From Treponema sp. (lineage in GTDB: Bacteria; Spirochaetota; Spirochaetia; Treponematales; Treponemataceae), in NCBI GenBank assembly GCA_017525605.1, contig JAFXSM010000011.1, forward strand, positions 62,001 through 126,000: a stretch of DNA of 64,000 nucleotides, written 5' to 3'. A program made the translations under genes and the position numbers. Under the pieces are notes generated by a model, which was not told the origin of the DNA, did not search any database, and saw nothing but the letters and a program-made list of their open reading frames with translations. This document shows, in pieces, positions 24,986 to 34,261 of the stretch (position 1 is the stretch's first letter; every line of letters starts with the position of its first letter).

Positions 24986-26554
24986 TCATCTGGAGTACGA
25001 CGAATCAATCTGAAGCTCCGAGCGGTATTTCGCGACAGTACGGCGCGCAATCTTTATCCCCTTAGCCGAAAGCAAGTCGGATATCTTCTGGTCGCTCAAC
25101 GGCTTCTTGTCGCCGGCGTGCTCTTTCAGAAGCTGCGCAATTTCGAATTTGACACCTTCTTTTGAAGTCGGAGCAGATTCGTTGCCGGAAAATTCGTTCA
25201 CGCGCTGATTCCGCACGGTCTCGGCATTCACCGCATTCGTGAAGAAATATCCAAGCTCGAACAATCCCCAGTCGCAGAGAAGATATTTCTGGTTCGCCAT
25301 GCGCGACACGGTTGAAACATCAACGCCGATTTTGTCCGCAACGTCCTTCTGCCTGAGCGGGACGAGAAAGCGCGGTCCCTTCTCAAAAAACGCAAGCTGG
25401 CTTCCGACGATTTCCGCGCACGCACGCTGCAAAGTGTTCTTGCGGAACGCCACGCTGTCCATGAAACTTTTTGCCGCCTCAACCGACTCCCTCGAAAAAT
25501 CCGCCTCCGATTTCTGCTTCTCGGATTTTTTGTCGTTCGGAATCGAATTCATCTTCTCCGAAAAACGCTCGTAGCTTTTCGAGATTCGGATATCGGGAAT
25601 CTCGCCTCGGGCAACGCGGACACGGAAAGGAGTCTCGCCGTCATCAAGCTGGGAATCCGGGATTCTATCGACATAAACGTCGGGCGAGATGAAATTCAGC
25701 TGCGACGAAGAGAAATTCCGCGCCGGAAAAGGCTCAAGTGTTTTTATGAAAGCAAGCGCGTCCTCTACATCGGATTCGGAAAAGTCGGAAGGAACCTGCT
25801 TTGTTTTCTGCTCCTCGTTTGCGAATTTCAGTGAACGCTGAGTCTCAAGAAAACGGTTCAGCTTTTTCGTTATTTTCGGGATTTGCGGAGGCTCAAGAAA
25901 ATCGAGGTGACCGTCAAGAATGAAAAGCGCACATTCTGGAACGTATTTTTCTTCCGCAATGATTTCCGCCTGGATTTTCAGGCTTTCGAACGAATTCATG
26001 CAGCACGTTCCGACCGGGTCAAGATTCCTGACGATTTTCAGGCACTCGTCTTTGAATTCTTCTTTTTTCCCTTTGAAAATCGAATCGACCGACAGAATGT
26101 GGAATCCGTTCTTGTCGAGGTTTTCTATCAGTTTCGTGCAGAAAATATTTTTTTCTTCGGAAATGTCCATCGAATTGAGCTGATGAAGAAGATGGTCGGA
26201 AAGAGATTCCCTTGAATCGACGCTGGACTCAAGCGCGGACTGGAAATTGTCGCTCATCTCCGAAGAAAAGCGGGAAGTCGAAGACGAATATTTTTCGTAA
26301 TCGGAAAAACTGTCGAATTTATTGCTTTTGCTGACAAACGATAATTCAGTATCTGCATCGGAAGATTCGCTCACATTGATTTCAAGCGCGGGATTCTTCT
26401 GCGCAAACCTGTTTATCTCGGACACAAGCTCCTCACGACCCATCGCCAGCAAATTCAGTGACTGAATCTGCTTCTGGCTCAGGCGCATCGTCTGTGTCTG
26501 CTTCATTTTCTGAGACTGATTCTGATTCTGCCTTTGCGAAAATTCAATCTGCAT
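24986..26554 (-). CDS. rpoN: RNA polymerase sigma-54 factor RpoN
   Basis: 522 residues. The glutamine-rich region I (QRQNQNQSQKMKQTQTMRLSQKQIQSLNLLAMGREEL) is followed by an acidic region II and the core-binding domain. Then comes the DNA-binding helix-turn-helix (LRQKDVADKIGVDVSTVSRMANQKYL), and the RpoN box ARRTVAKYR lies at about 503-511 near the C-terminus. It is the factor needed at the -24/-12 promoter found at 2778-2794. It is divergent from the DUF1015 gene with 71 bases between them. Confidence 0.96.
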   Translation of the reverse strand: MQIEFSQRQNQNQSQKMKQTQTMRLSQKQIQSLNLLAMGREELVSEINRFAQKNPALEINVSESSDADTELSFVSKSNKFDSFSDYEKYSSSTSRFSSEMSDNFQSALESSVDSRESLSDHLLHQLNSMDISEEKNIFCTKLIENLDKNGFHILSVDSIFKGKKEEFKDECLKIVRNLDPVGTCCMNSFESLKIQAEIIAEEKYVPECALFILDGHLDFLEPPQIPKITKKLNRFLETQRSLKFANEEQKTKQVPSDFSESDVEDALAFIKTLEPFPARNFSSSQLNFISPDVYVDRIPDSQLDDGETPFRVRVARGEIPDIRISKSYERFSEKMNSIPNDKKSEKQKSEADFSRESVEAAKSFMDSVAFRKNTLQRACAEIVGSQLAFFEKGPRFLVPLRQKDVADKIGVDVSTVSRMANQKYLLCDWGLFELGYFFTNAVNAETVRNQRVNEFSGNESAPTSKEGVKFEIAQLLKEHAGDKKPLSDQKISDLLSAKGIKIARRTVAKYRSELQIDSSYSR

Positions 26555-26625
26555 GAATTTATTTTATCAATAAATGACAAATTCGGGCGGAATGTTTGAC
26601 TGAATTCCACTAAAATTGAAACGCT

Positions 26626-27933
26626 ATGAAAACATTCACAAAATTCGGAGTACAGATTCCAGAAATCTTGCTTCCAAAAAACATCGACTTGAAGACTTGG
26701 TCCGTCATCGCATGCGACCAATACACGCAGGACAAGGAATATTGGGCAGAGGCTGCAAAAACTGCCGGCAAGAATCCTTCAACTCTCAACTTGATTTACC
26801 CGGAAGTCTATCTGAACGAATCCGACAAGGACGAAAGAATCGCGAAGATTCAGAAGACGATGAAGGAATATCTGTCGGACGGAATTTTTGAGGAATCCGA
26901 AGAAGCCATTTATATAGAAAGAAAAACCGAATACGGAAGAATGCGAAAAGGTCTCGTAATCGCGATTGACCTTGAAAAATATGAATGGAAGCCTGAATCG
27001 AAGGCATTCATACGCGCAACAGAAGCAACCGTGCCGGAAAGAATCCCTCCGCGAATGAAAATCAGAAACGGCGCGGCACTTGAGCTTCCGCACATAATGC
27101 TCCTCGCAAACGATGAAAGCGACGCTCTTGTGGGCGGAACTGGAAAAATCGCGAAGGAAAATGCGCCAGTGTACGAAGGCGAACTTATGCACAACTCAGG
27201 CTCTATTACGGGCTGGAAAGTTTGCGGAGAAAAAGCCGAGAAGAATATCGAATCAGCACTCGAAAGCCTTATGCAGAAAGGAACTGGCAAAGACGGAAAC
27301 ACATTTTTGTTCGCTGTCGGTGACGGAAACCACTCGCTCGCAACGGCAAAAGCTGTCTGGGACGAGCACAAGAAAACGCTCAGCGACGCAGAGAAAGCAT
27401 CAAGCCCGGTTCGTTTCGCACTTGTGGAAATCGTGAACATCTATGACGAGGGGCTGACGTTCGAGCCAATCCACAGAGTCATATTCAACCAGGACGCGGA
27501 CAAGCTCATCGCGTTCGTAAAAGAAAATCTCGGCGGCGAAGTCAAGGAATTCACAAGCGAAAAGGAATGGGCTGAATCAGTCGGCGACAAAAACGTGGGC
27601 GGAGCAAGATACGGATTCTTCGCAAACGGAAAATACCGAGTGCTTGAAACTTCAATCACCGACCTTGCGATTGCCGCGCTCCAGCCAGTCCTCGACAAAT
27701 TCCTCGAAGCAAATTCAAAAGACAAGAAGAACGACATCGACTACATACACGGAACGGAAGACGTTGTGAAACTCGGAAAGCAGCCGAACGCGCTTTCGAT
27801 TCTTCTTCCGCCGATTGCAAAGGACTCGTTCTTCCAGACGATAAACGGAAGAGGACCGCTCCCAAGAAAATCATTCTCGATGGGAGAGGCTTCCGAAAAG
27901 AGATTCTACGTCGAGGCGAGAAAGCTCTTTTAG
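26626..27933 (+). CDS. DUF1015 family protein
   Basis: 435 residues of the DUF1015 (SerC-associated hypothetical) family. Hallmarks are VIACDQYTQDKEYWAEAAK near the start, the RKGLVIAIDLEKYEW block, RERIPPRMKIRNGA-like segment (PERIPPRMKIRNGA), ATALEL-like LELPHIMLL, GDGNHSLATAKAVWDEHK and the terminal DVVKLGKQPNALSILLPPIAKDSFF. The biochemical role is not established. No clear ribosome site precedes the ATG. It converges on recQ with 11 bases between stops. Confidence 0.88.
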   Translation: MKTFTKFGVQIPEILLPKNIDLKTWSVIACDQYTQDKEYWAEAAKTAGKNPSTLNLIYPEVYLNESDKDERIAKIQKTMKEYLSDGIFEESEEAIYIERKTEYGRMRKGLVIAIDLEKYEWKPESKAFIRATEATVPERIPPRMKIRNGAALELPHIMLLANDESDALVGGTGKIAKENAPVYEGELMHNSGSITGWKVCGEKAEKNIESALESLMQKGTGKDGNTFLFAVGDGNHSLATAKAVWDEHKKTLSDAEKASSPVRFALVEIVNIYDEGLTFEPIHRVIFNQDADKLIAFVKENLGGEVKEFTSEKEWAESVGDKNVGGARYGFFANGKYRVLETSITDLAIAALQPVLDKFLEANSKDKKNDIDYIHGTEDVVKLGKQPNALSILLPPIAKDSFFQTINGRGPLPRKSFSMGEASEKRFYVEARKLF

Positions 27934-27944
27934 TTTTTCGAAAA

Positions 27945-29816
27945 TCAGAAACCGGAGACGACCGAAAGGATTTCGCCTCCGTACTTCTGGGCTTTCGTCT
28001 CGCCAACACCGTTGCATTCGAGAAGTTCGTTCAGACTGTGCGGCTTTCGGCTGACGATGCTCAGAAGATGCCTGTCGTTGAAAATGATGTAAGGCGGCAC
28101 GGATTCCTCGCTTGCCTTTTTCCGCCGCCATTTCTTGAGCGCGTCGAACAAATCTTTTGAAACGGCATCATCACCGAAATCGACAAAAGTTCCGCCTGCA
28201 CTTTTCCTTTCAGGCTTCGGGAACGCGATTTTTCCGGCACGCGCCATCGCCCTTCTCTCTTCCACGGTCGAGACCGGAGTTCTGAACTCAAGCTCGATTT
28301 TTGAGCGGCTGCGAAGAAGTCCAAGCCCTTTCTGCGTCATGTTCAGAACAGAATATTCGCCGACTTTCACAAGAAGCTCGTTCGTGACCAAAACTTCCGT
28401 CAGATTTTTCCAGCCGTCAGCATCGAATTCAGTTCCGATTCCGAATGTCGAAAGCTTGTCGTGGCCGCGCTCGATTATTTTCTTGTTCTTCGAGCCAGTG
28501 AGCACGTCGATGACGTAATTCGCGCCGAATTTGGCTCCTGTTCTGATTATACAGCTCATAAGTTTCTGCACGGGAATCGTCAAATCGACTTTCGGAGCTT
28601 CGCCGAGGTTGCAGAGGTCGCAGCAACATTCATTGTGCCCCTCATACTTTTCGCCGAAATAATTGAGAAGCTCACGGCGGCGGCAGACTTGGCCCGACAC
28701 GTAAGTTTCCATTCCGCGAAGGAGTTTTTCGGAGCGCGGACGGTCAAGATTCTCGCTCTCGTCAAAGAGAAAGCGGATTTTGCTCCCGTCGCCCTTCGAA
28801 TGCAGAAGCAACGCCTCGCTCGGAAGCCCGTCACGGCCGGCACGCCCGATTTCCTGATAATACTGCTCGATTGATTTCGGCATCGTCTGATGAATGACGA
28901 AGCGAACATTCGGCTTGTTGATTCCCATTCCGAACGCGAGTGTCGCGACCATGATTAGAACATCGTCGTCAATGAATTTCGCCTGGTTCGAAGCACGGAC
29001 TTCGCTTGAAAGCCCCGCATGATAATTCAGTGCCGAATATCCGAGCGAGCGGAGTTCTTCCGTCAGAGAATCGACATCGCGCTTGGAAAAACAATAGATG
29101 ATTCCGCTCTCGCCCTTGTGACGCTCAATGCACTCGACAATCTGCTCGATTCCGTCCTTTTTCTTCTGCTTCACCGAAAGAAAAATATTCGGCCGGTCAA
29201 AGCTCGAAAGCAGAACGCTAGGATTCCGCATATTCAAGCTCCGAACGATATCGTCGCGAACCTGCTGCGTTGCAGTCGCAGTGAGCGCAAGACAAACTGC
29301 ATCTTTGAATTGTTTCCTGACAGATGAAATTTCAAGGTAATCCGGCCTGAAATCATGCCCCCACGCAGAAACGCAGTGCGCCTCGTCAATCGTTATGCAG
29401 CTGACGTGGACGTTCGCGTCGTGCAGAAGCTCGTTTATTCGCGGTGTCGCCAGTCCTTCCGGGGAAACATACACGATTTTCGTCGTGCCGAACCGAATCG
29501 AATTCATCGATTCCTTGTACTGCTCCCAATCGACCGTCGAATTCAGGAACACGGCATCCACGCCGGCCTGATTGAGAGCGGCGACCTGATCCTGCATGAG
29601 GGAGATGAGAGGAGACACAACAATTGTCAGCCCGTCGAAAATCAATGCGGGAATCTGGTAGCAGAGAGATTTTCCGCCACCTGTCGGCATTACTGCCAAA
29701 GTGTCTATTCCGTTCAGAACATTATCTATGACTTGTTTTTGCAAAAGCCTGAATTCATCGTACCCGAATACCGTTTTGAGAACAAATTCCGGAGTCTTTC
29801 CAATACAATCAACCAT
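27945..29816 (-). CDS. recQ: ATP-dependent DNA helicase RecQ
   Basis: 623 residues; 3'-5' helicase acting in recombination and fork repair. It has Walker A MPTGGGKSLCYQIPAL, DEAH box (TIDEAHCVSAWGHDFRPDY), motif VI QEIGRAGRDG, a zinc-binding cysteine set (CRRRELLNYF ... NECCCDLC), an RQC winged helix, and a C-terminal HRDC domain (FNDRHLLSIVSRKPHSLNELLECNGVG). The order and length are those of a complete RecQ. GGGGTG precedes the start. Confidence 0.95.
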   Translation of the reverse strand: MVDCIGKTPEFVLKTVFGYDEFRLLQKQVIDNVLNGIDTLAVMPTGGGKSLCYQIPALIFDGLTIVVSPLISLMQDQVAALNQAGVDAVFLNSTVDWEQYKESMNSIRFGTTKIVYVSPEGLATPRINELLHDANVHVSCITIDEAHCVSAWGHDFRPDYLEISSVRKQFKDAVCLALTATATQQVRDDIVRSLNMRNPSVLLSSFDRPNIFLSVKQKKKDGIEQIVECIERHKGESGIIYCFSKRDVDSLTEELRSLGYSALNYHAGLSSEVRASNQAKFIDDDVLIMVATLAFGMGINKPNVRFVIHQTMPKSIEQYYQEIGRAGRDGLPSEALLLHSKGDGSKIRFLFDESENLDRPRSEKLLRGMETYVSGQVCRRRELLNYFGEKYEGHNECCCDLCNLGEAPKVDLTIPVQKLMSCIIRTGAKFGANYVIDVLTGSKNKKIIERGHDKLSTFGIGTEFDADGWKNLTEVLVTNELLVKVGEYSVLNMTQKGLGLLRSRSKIELEFRTPVSTVEERRAMARAGKIAFPKPERKSAGGTFVDFGDDAVSKDLFDALKKWRRKKASEESVPPYIIFNDRHLLSIVSRKPHSLNELLECNGVGETKAQKYGGEILSVVSGF

Positions 29817-29834
29817 TTTTCACCCCAAATAACT

Positions 29835-29873
29835 AGACCCGTTCATAAAATGCAGTTTCCGAACAGGTTTACT
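29835..29873. repeat. Hairpin, copy 3 of the dispersed family
   Basis: AGACCCGTTC pairs with GAACAGGTTT; the loop carries CAGTTTCC as in copies 1 and 2. It stands upstream of recQ and of the tRNA-Leu promoter, where no transcript obviously needs ending. Confidence 0.6.
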
Positions 29874-29914
29874 GAAAATGATTTTAGAATATCGCAAAAA
29901 AAACAAAAACCCTC

Positions 29915-29944
29915 TTGCACAACTTCTGATTTTTCTGATATACT
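29915..29944 (+). promoter_or_regulatory. Promoter of tRNA-Leu
   Basis: TTGCAC, an 18-base spacer and TATACT place the transcription start near 29951, a few bases before the mature tRNA 5' end. Confidence 0.7.
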
Positions 29945-29956
29945 TCTACCCATAAC

Positions 29957-30039
29957 GCCGGGTTGGTGAAATGGTAGACACAACAGACTCAAAATCTGTC
30001 GCCTTCACGGGTATCTGAGTTCGAGTCTCAGACCCGGTA
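29957..30039 (+). tRNA. tRNA-Leu (anticodon CAA)
   Basis: The 83-base cloverleaf has acceptor arms GCCGGGT/ACCCGGT, D-arm around GGTGAAATGGTAGACAC, and the anticodon stem ACAGA/TCTGT with loop CTCAAAA (anticodon CAA, reading UUG). It also has a long type II variable arm and a T-arm with GTTCGAGTC. The 3' CCA is not encoded. A terminator follows at once. Confidence 0.95.
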
Positions 30040-30043
30040 CTTC

Positions 30044-30075
30044 AAAGGAATCGCAAATGCGGTTCCTTTTTTTTA
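30044..30075 (+). terminator. Terminator of tRNA-Leu
   Basis: AAAGGAATCGCA pairs with TGCGGTTCCTTT (one wobble/mismatch) and is followed by a T run. Confidence 0.85.
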
Positions 30076-30094
30076 TTCGGTGGATTACACCTTG

Positions 30095-31657
30095 TTATTC
30101 CCCCGAAAAAAGCTCAAGCACGCCGACATTCGAACGGAACGAAACAGCCTCTTCAAGATGAACACGGCAGATTTTCTCGGAGCCGTCCATGTCGGCAATC
30201 GTTCGGGAAAGTTTCAGAATTCCGCTTATCGCACGCTGTGAAAAATCATTTTTCGATATCGCCTCGTCAAGAATTCCCCGACTCTCTTTGTCAATCTCGC
30301 AGAACTCAAGGACATCCTGCGGTGTGAAAGCGGCATTCTTTTTTCCGCGGATGCGCTGAATTTTTACGGCAGACGCAATCTGGACACGAAGTTCCGCAGT
30401 TGACGACGAATTTTCATTTTCGCGCTCGGAGTTTTCGGACGAGACATTCACGCGGATATCGATTCTGTCGAGGAGCGGTGCGGAGAATTTCCGCCAGTAC
30501 TGCTCGACCGATTTCGCGCTGCAAAGGCAGATTTTCGTAGGAGAGCCGTAATTTCCGCACGGACACGGATTTGTCGCCATGAGAAGCTGGAAACGTGCAG
30601 GATAGGTAGTTGAGCGACCGGCACGGCTCAGCGTTATGCAGCCACTTTCGAGGGGAACGCGGAGCATTTGAAGGACGGACGAGCGGAATTCGGCAGCCTC
30701 GTCAAGGAAAAGCACGCCGTTATGCGAAAGCGATATTTCACCGGGACGGCATGACGTTCCGCCACCGCAGATTCCTTCGATAGAGGCAGTCTGGTGCGGC
30801 ATCCTAAACGGAGCAACACGCATCAAAGGCTGATTCGGAGAAAGAAGCCCCGCAAGAGAATGTATCCTCGTGACGCTCTGTGCTTCCTCGACAGTGAGAA
30901 GCGGAAGAAGGTTCGGGAAACGCTGCAACGCAAGAGTCTTTCCGCAGCCCGGAGAACCGAACGACAAAAGATTGTGACCACCGGCAGCGGCAATCTGCAA
31001 AGCTCGGACAAGACGCTGCTGATTTTTTATGTCGCCGAATTCCAAATCGGGATTTTCGGCAGGAAAAAGCACGCCGTCAATCAGAACGCTGTTTTCTGGA
31101 ACGAACGAATCGGACTCGTCAGCACCGCCCGTGAAAAAATCGGGATTGGAAAGTGCCTCGAAAGCGTCTCCGAGATTCGTCGCGCCGAAAACTTTCATGC
31201 CGGTCACTTCCCTCGCCTCCGCAGCATTCGCGCTTGAAACGATACATTTGCGGATTCCTGCGGCGGCGGCAGTTGCGGCGGCGGCATGCACGGCTTTGAC
31301 AGGACGAAGCGCACCAGAAAGTTCAAGCTCGCCCATGACGAGAATCGGCTCGGGGTTCATGTCGATTTCGCCGTCGTTTTTGCGCGAATCGGCTTCAAGG
31401 ACGGCAAGCGCAAGCGCAAGGTCGAAGCCGGCCCCCTCTTTTTTGAGGTCGGCAGGCGAAAGGCTAATCAGGACACGCTCCATAGGAAATTCGAACCCGC
31501 TGTTCCTGATTGCCGACTTCATGCGCTCCCGGGATTCTTTCACCGCACCGTCAGCAAGACCAATCAAATCTATAGCGGGAATTCCGCGACGCAAATCAAC
31601 TTCGACAGTCACGAGCGAACCTTCATACCCGAAAGGAGAAAACGAAAATATCTGCAT
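30095..31657 (-). CDS. YifB/ComM-family AAA+ ATPase (Mg-chelatase-like)
   Basis: 520 residues from the ATG at 31657, preceded by GAGGTG; the extended frame to 31708 lacks support. The N-terminal LonC/ChlI-like domain (MQIFSFSPFGYEG, IDLIGLADGAVKESRERMKSAI, SPADLKKEGAGFDLALALAVL) is followed by the AAA+ core with Walker A GSPGCGKT and Walker B VLFLDEAAEF. NPCPCGNYGSP and the C-terminal domain end in the usual SYDRAIRIARTIADL-like region (LKLSRTIADMDGSEKI). In other bacteria ComM is a hexameric helicase for branch migration during natural transformation; here the role is inferred from family only. Confidence 0.9.
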   Translation of the reverse strand: MQIFSFSPFGYEGSLVTVEVDLRRGIPAIDLIGLADGAVKESRERMKSAIRNSGFEFPMERVLISLSPADLKKEGAGFDLALALAVLEADSRKNDGEIDMNPEPILVMGELELSGALRPVKAVHAAAATAAAAGIRKCIVSSANAAEAREVTGMKVFGATNLGDAFEALSNPDFFTGGADESDSFVPENSVLIDGVLFPAENPDLEFGDIKNQQRLVRALQIAAAGGHNLLSFGSPGCGKTLALQRFPNLLPLLTVEEAQSVTRIHSLAGLLSPNQPLMRVAPFRMPHQTASIEGICGGGTSCRPGEISLSHNGVLFLDEAAEFRSSVLQMLRVPLESGCITLSRAGRSTTYPARFQLLMATNPCPCGNYGSPTKICLCSAKSVEQYWRKFSAPLLDRIDIRVNVSSENSERENENSSSTAELRVQIASAVKIQRIRGKKNAAFTPQDVLEFCEIDKESRGILDEAISKNDFSQRAISGILKLSRTIADMDGSEKICRVHLEEAVSFRSNVGVLELFSGE

Positions 31658-31728
31658 AAAAACACCTCGAAATGTACTTATCGATTTTTTTTCGTTTCCT
31701 GCAAACAAGAATGGGAAAAAACAAAAAT

Positions 31729-32625
31729 TTATAAATCGCCCTTAAAAAACTCGGTATTCCTATAATCAAATTCTCCGCCAAGTGCCGGCAGAAGCTCTTC
31801 GTCCCAGAATCTGTCTGCGATTTTCAGGTCGCCTGCTGTAAAGCCGAGGTGCCTGTCGGCGCGGATGCCTTTTCCGTGGAAGTCGCTGCCAGCGGTGACG
31901 AACATTCCGAGTTTCCTTGCGATTTCCTCAAGGCGCGCGCCCTCGTTTATGCGGACGCACGGGTGATACGCCTCGATTCCCATCACGCCACGGTTGCGAA
32001 CGTCCTCAAGAATCGGCTCAATCTTGTTGAGGGAGACATAAATCGACTTCGGGTGCGCCATGACCGGGATTCCGCCGGACGTTTTTATCGCTTCGATTGC
32101 AACGTCCAAATCCTCGCCCGCGTGCTTGACGTACCAGGGGCGGCCGCTGCCCAAGAACCTGTCGAACGCGTCCTGAGGCTTTTTCACGATGCCAAGCTCG
32201 GCAAGCATCCGTGCAAAGTGCGGTCGGCCGAGCTGCTTCGTGCCGAACTTCGCCATCATGTCGTCAATGTTCAGCTCGATTCCGATATCCTTCTTTGCCA
32301 TGTCGATTATCTGCTGGTTTCGCTCAAGCCTGCCTTCCGTGAGATATTCAATCGTGCTTCGAAGCTCGTCGGAGCATTTTTTCAGCCCAAGCCCGAGAAG
32401 ATGAAATTCACCGCTCTGCCACGCGATGTTGATTTCGATTCCGGGAACAAAAATCATCTCCGAGCATTCGGAAGCGCAAACGGAAGCTGCCTCGCAAAGC
32501 CCCTCAACGCTGTCGTGGTCTGTCAGTGCCCAGACGCGAAGTTTCTTTTCGATTGCATATCGCGCGGAATCGGCAGGGCTCCTTGCTCCGTCAGAAGCAG
32601 ATGAATGGCTATGTAAATCAATCAT
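31729..32625 (-). CDS. PHP-domain phosphoesterase (RNase AM/TrpH-like)
   Basis: 298 residues with all PHP metal motifs: DLHSHSSASDG at the start, TDHDSVEG, PGIEIN, GRPHFARML, MAHPKS and AGSDFHG near the end. The family removes 5' mononucleotides from short RNAs and 3',5'-bisnucleotides. The ribosome site is AAGGA eleven bases upstream. It is followed on the same strand by the ComM-like gene. Confidence 0.9.
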   Translation of the reverse strand: MIDLHSHSSASDGARSPADSARYAIEKKLRVWALTDHDSVEGLCEAASVCASECSEMIFVPGIEINIAWQSGEFHLLGLGLKKCSDELRSTIEYLTEGRLERNQQIIDMAKKDIGIELNIDDMMAKFGTKQLGRPHFARMLAELGIVKKPQDAFDRFLGSGRPWYVKHAGEDLDVAIEAIKTSGGIPVMAHPKSIYVSLNKIEPILEDVRNRGVMGIEAYHPCVRINEGARLEEIARKLGMFVTAGSDFHGKGIRADRHLGFTAGDLKIADRFWDEELLPALGGEFDYRNTEFFKGDL

Positions 32626-32777
32626 TTTCTATTTTTCCTTTCTTTCTTTATTGTATTTTTCTTCATTTCTTTTACTTGATTTCGCAAGGATAACAGAATT
32701 TCTTGAATAGCACATTCAGAAAAAGTGTGATACCATTTTAACTATATTTTGATTCAGCCAACCAGAAGGAAAAACGA

Positions 32778-34157
32778 ATGCCAAAAGTCATAAACTACAA
32801 TCAAGGTTCAATAATATTTTTCGAAGGCGACAAGGACGGCAAGGTTTACATTCTCCAAAAAGGCGCAGTTATGCTCACAGGCATAGACATCGAAACGAAA
32901 CGCTCCACGACGACGATGGTGCGGGAGGGAGAATTCTTCGGAATCCGCTCAGCACTCAGCAAATCGCTGAGAGACGAAACAGCAACTGCCGTAAACCATG
33001 CTGTCTGCATCGTGATGACAATGCAGGAATTCGAAAGCTACTTCAGCAAGAACAAAGCACTGATAATGAAGATGCTCAGAATCTTCTCAAAGGAGCTGAA
33101 GACTGTCCACGAAAAGACGACGGCGATACTGAATCTGCAGAAAGACCACGAGGATTTTGCCGTAGGACGCGGAAAGAAAGTCGATGACGGACTTTTCGCC
33201 GTAGCAAAATCGTTCTATGAGGACGAGAAATGGCAGAGCTGCGTGGGCGCGATAACAAGACTGATCAAGCAAAGTCCTTCTTACACAAAAGATGCGGAAG
33301 TCACGCAGATGCTCAGAAAGGCAGTCGCAAATGCCGCAACACAGAAGAAGAAGGAAGAAACTGAAAAGAACCGCATGATTTATTCAGGAGAATACAATCC
33401 GACTGGCAAAAACGGGCTTTCAAGCGACTATCAGAGCGAAAACACGGAAAAGGCATTCGACTTGCCGGCATTCCAGCGTTTCGCGAAGACATACGAGGAC
33501 GGGGAAATCATCATCGCGGAATTCGAGAAGGGCGAGACGTTCTATCTCATTCAGCGCGGACTCGTTCAGCTGACGAAATGCGTGAACGGAGAGAACAAGA
33601 ACCTGGACATCCTGAATCCGGGAGAGCTTTTCGGAGAGATGGCAATCCTTGACAATTCGCCGCGCTCCGCGACTTGCGTTGCGAAAGGCCGCGTTGACTG
33701 CCTCGAATTCAACAAGGAGAACTTCGAGATTCTCGTGACGGGAAATCCGCAAATCGCAATCATGCTCCTGAAGCTCTTCTGCAAGAGGATCATGGACCAG
33801 AACAGGCGGCTCAAGATTCTCACTTTCGACGACAATCAGGCGAGACTTGCAGACCTCATGTGCATGTTCGACGAGACGAACGCTCTTCCGCCAGTGGCAA
33901 ACGACGAGCCGAACGAGAAAACGCCGTCGCCGAACAGAAGGGTATTCCCGCTCACCGCAAACGACATTTCGCATTGGGCAGGACTTTCTGTCGAGGACGT
34001 AAGGAACGAGATGGGCAAGATGTCAAAGAACGGACTTCTGAAGATGACTGACGAGTACGTAATCATCAACAACATCAACGACATGAGAAGAACTGTCGAG
34101 AACAGAATCAAAATCATGAACATGCGTTCTTCGACAAATCAGAGAACTACATTCTGA
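32778..34157 (+). CDS. Double cyclic-nucleotide-binding (Crp-like) regulator
   Basis: 459 residues. The first cNMP-binding fold (residues about 5-115) has a degenerate phosphate cassette (GEFFGIRSALSKSLRDETATA). A helical linker carries FAVAKSFYEDEKWQSCVGAITRLIK. The second fold (about 235-350) keeps the consensus cassette FGEMAILDNSPRSATCVA. The C-terminal 100 residues look like a Crp-type winged helix (LTANDISHWAGLSVEDVRNEMGKMSKNGLLKM). It probably binds cAMP or c-di-nucleotide in the second site and may bind DNA. AAGGA precedes the start and a terminator follows. Confidence 0.85.
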   Translation: MPKVINYNQGSIIFFEGDKDGKVYILQKGAVMLTGIDIETKRSTTTMVREGEFFGIRSALSKSLRDETATAVNHAVCIVMTMQEFESYFSKNKALIMKMLRIFSKELKTVHEKTTAILNLQKDHEDFAVGRGKKVDDGLFAVAKSFYEDEKWQSCVGAITRLIKQSPSYTKDAEVTQMLRKAVANAATQKKKEETEKNRMIYSGEYNPTGKNGLSSDYQSENTEKAFDLPAFQRFAKTYEDGEIIIAEFEKGETFYLIQRGLVQLTKCVNGENKNLDILNPGELFGEMAILDNSPRSATCVAKGRVDCLEFNKENFEILVTGNPQIAIMLLKLFCKRIMDQNRRLKILTFDDNQARLADLMCMFDETNALPPVANDEPNEKTPSPNRRVFPLTANDISHWAGLSVEDVRNEMGKMSKNGLLKMTDEYVIINNINDMRRTVENRIKIMNMRSSTNQRTTF

Positions 34158-34172
34158 CATAAAAACATATTC

Positions 34173-34216
34173 AAGCAGGCTGCCCTTTTTCAAGAATGGA
34201 CAGCCTGTTTTGTTTT
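34173..34216 (+). terminator. Terminator after the cyclic-nucleotide regulator
   Basis: AGCAGGCTGCCC pairs with GGACAGCCTGTT, followed by TTGTTTT. It separates this gene from dgt. Confidence 0.75.
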
Positions 34217-34261
34217 CCGGCGATTTTTGCGATTCCGAAAATTAAAAAAGTGAGGCGTGCG

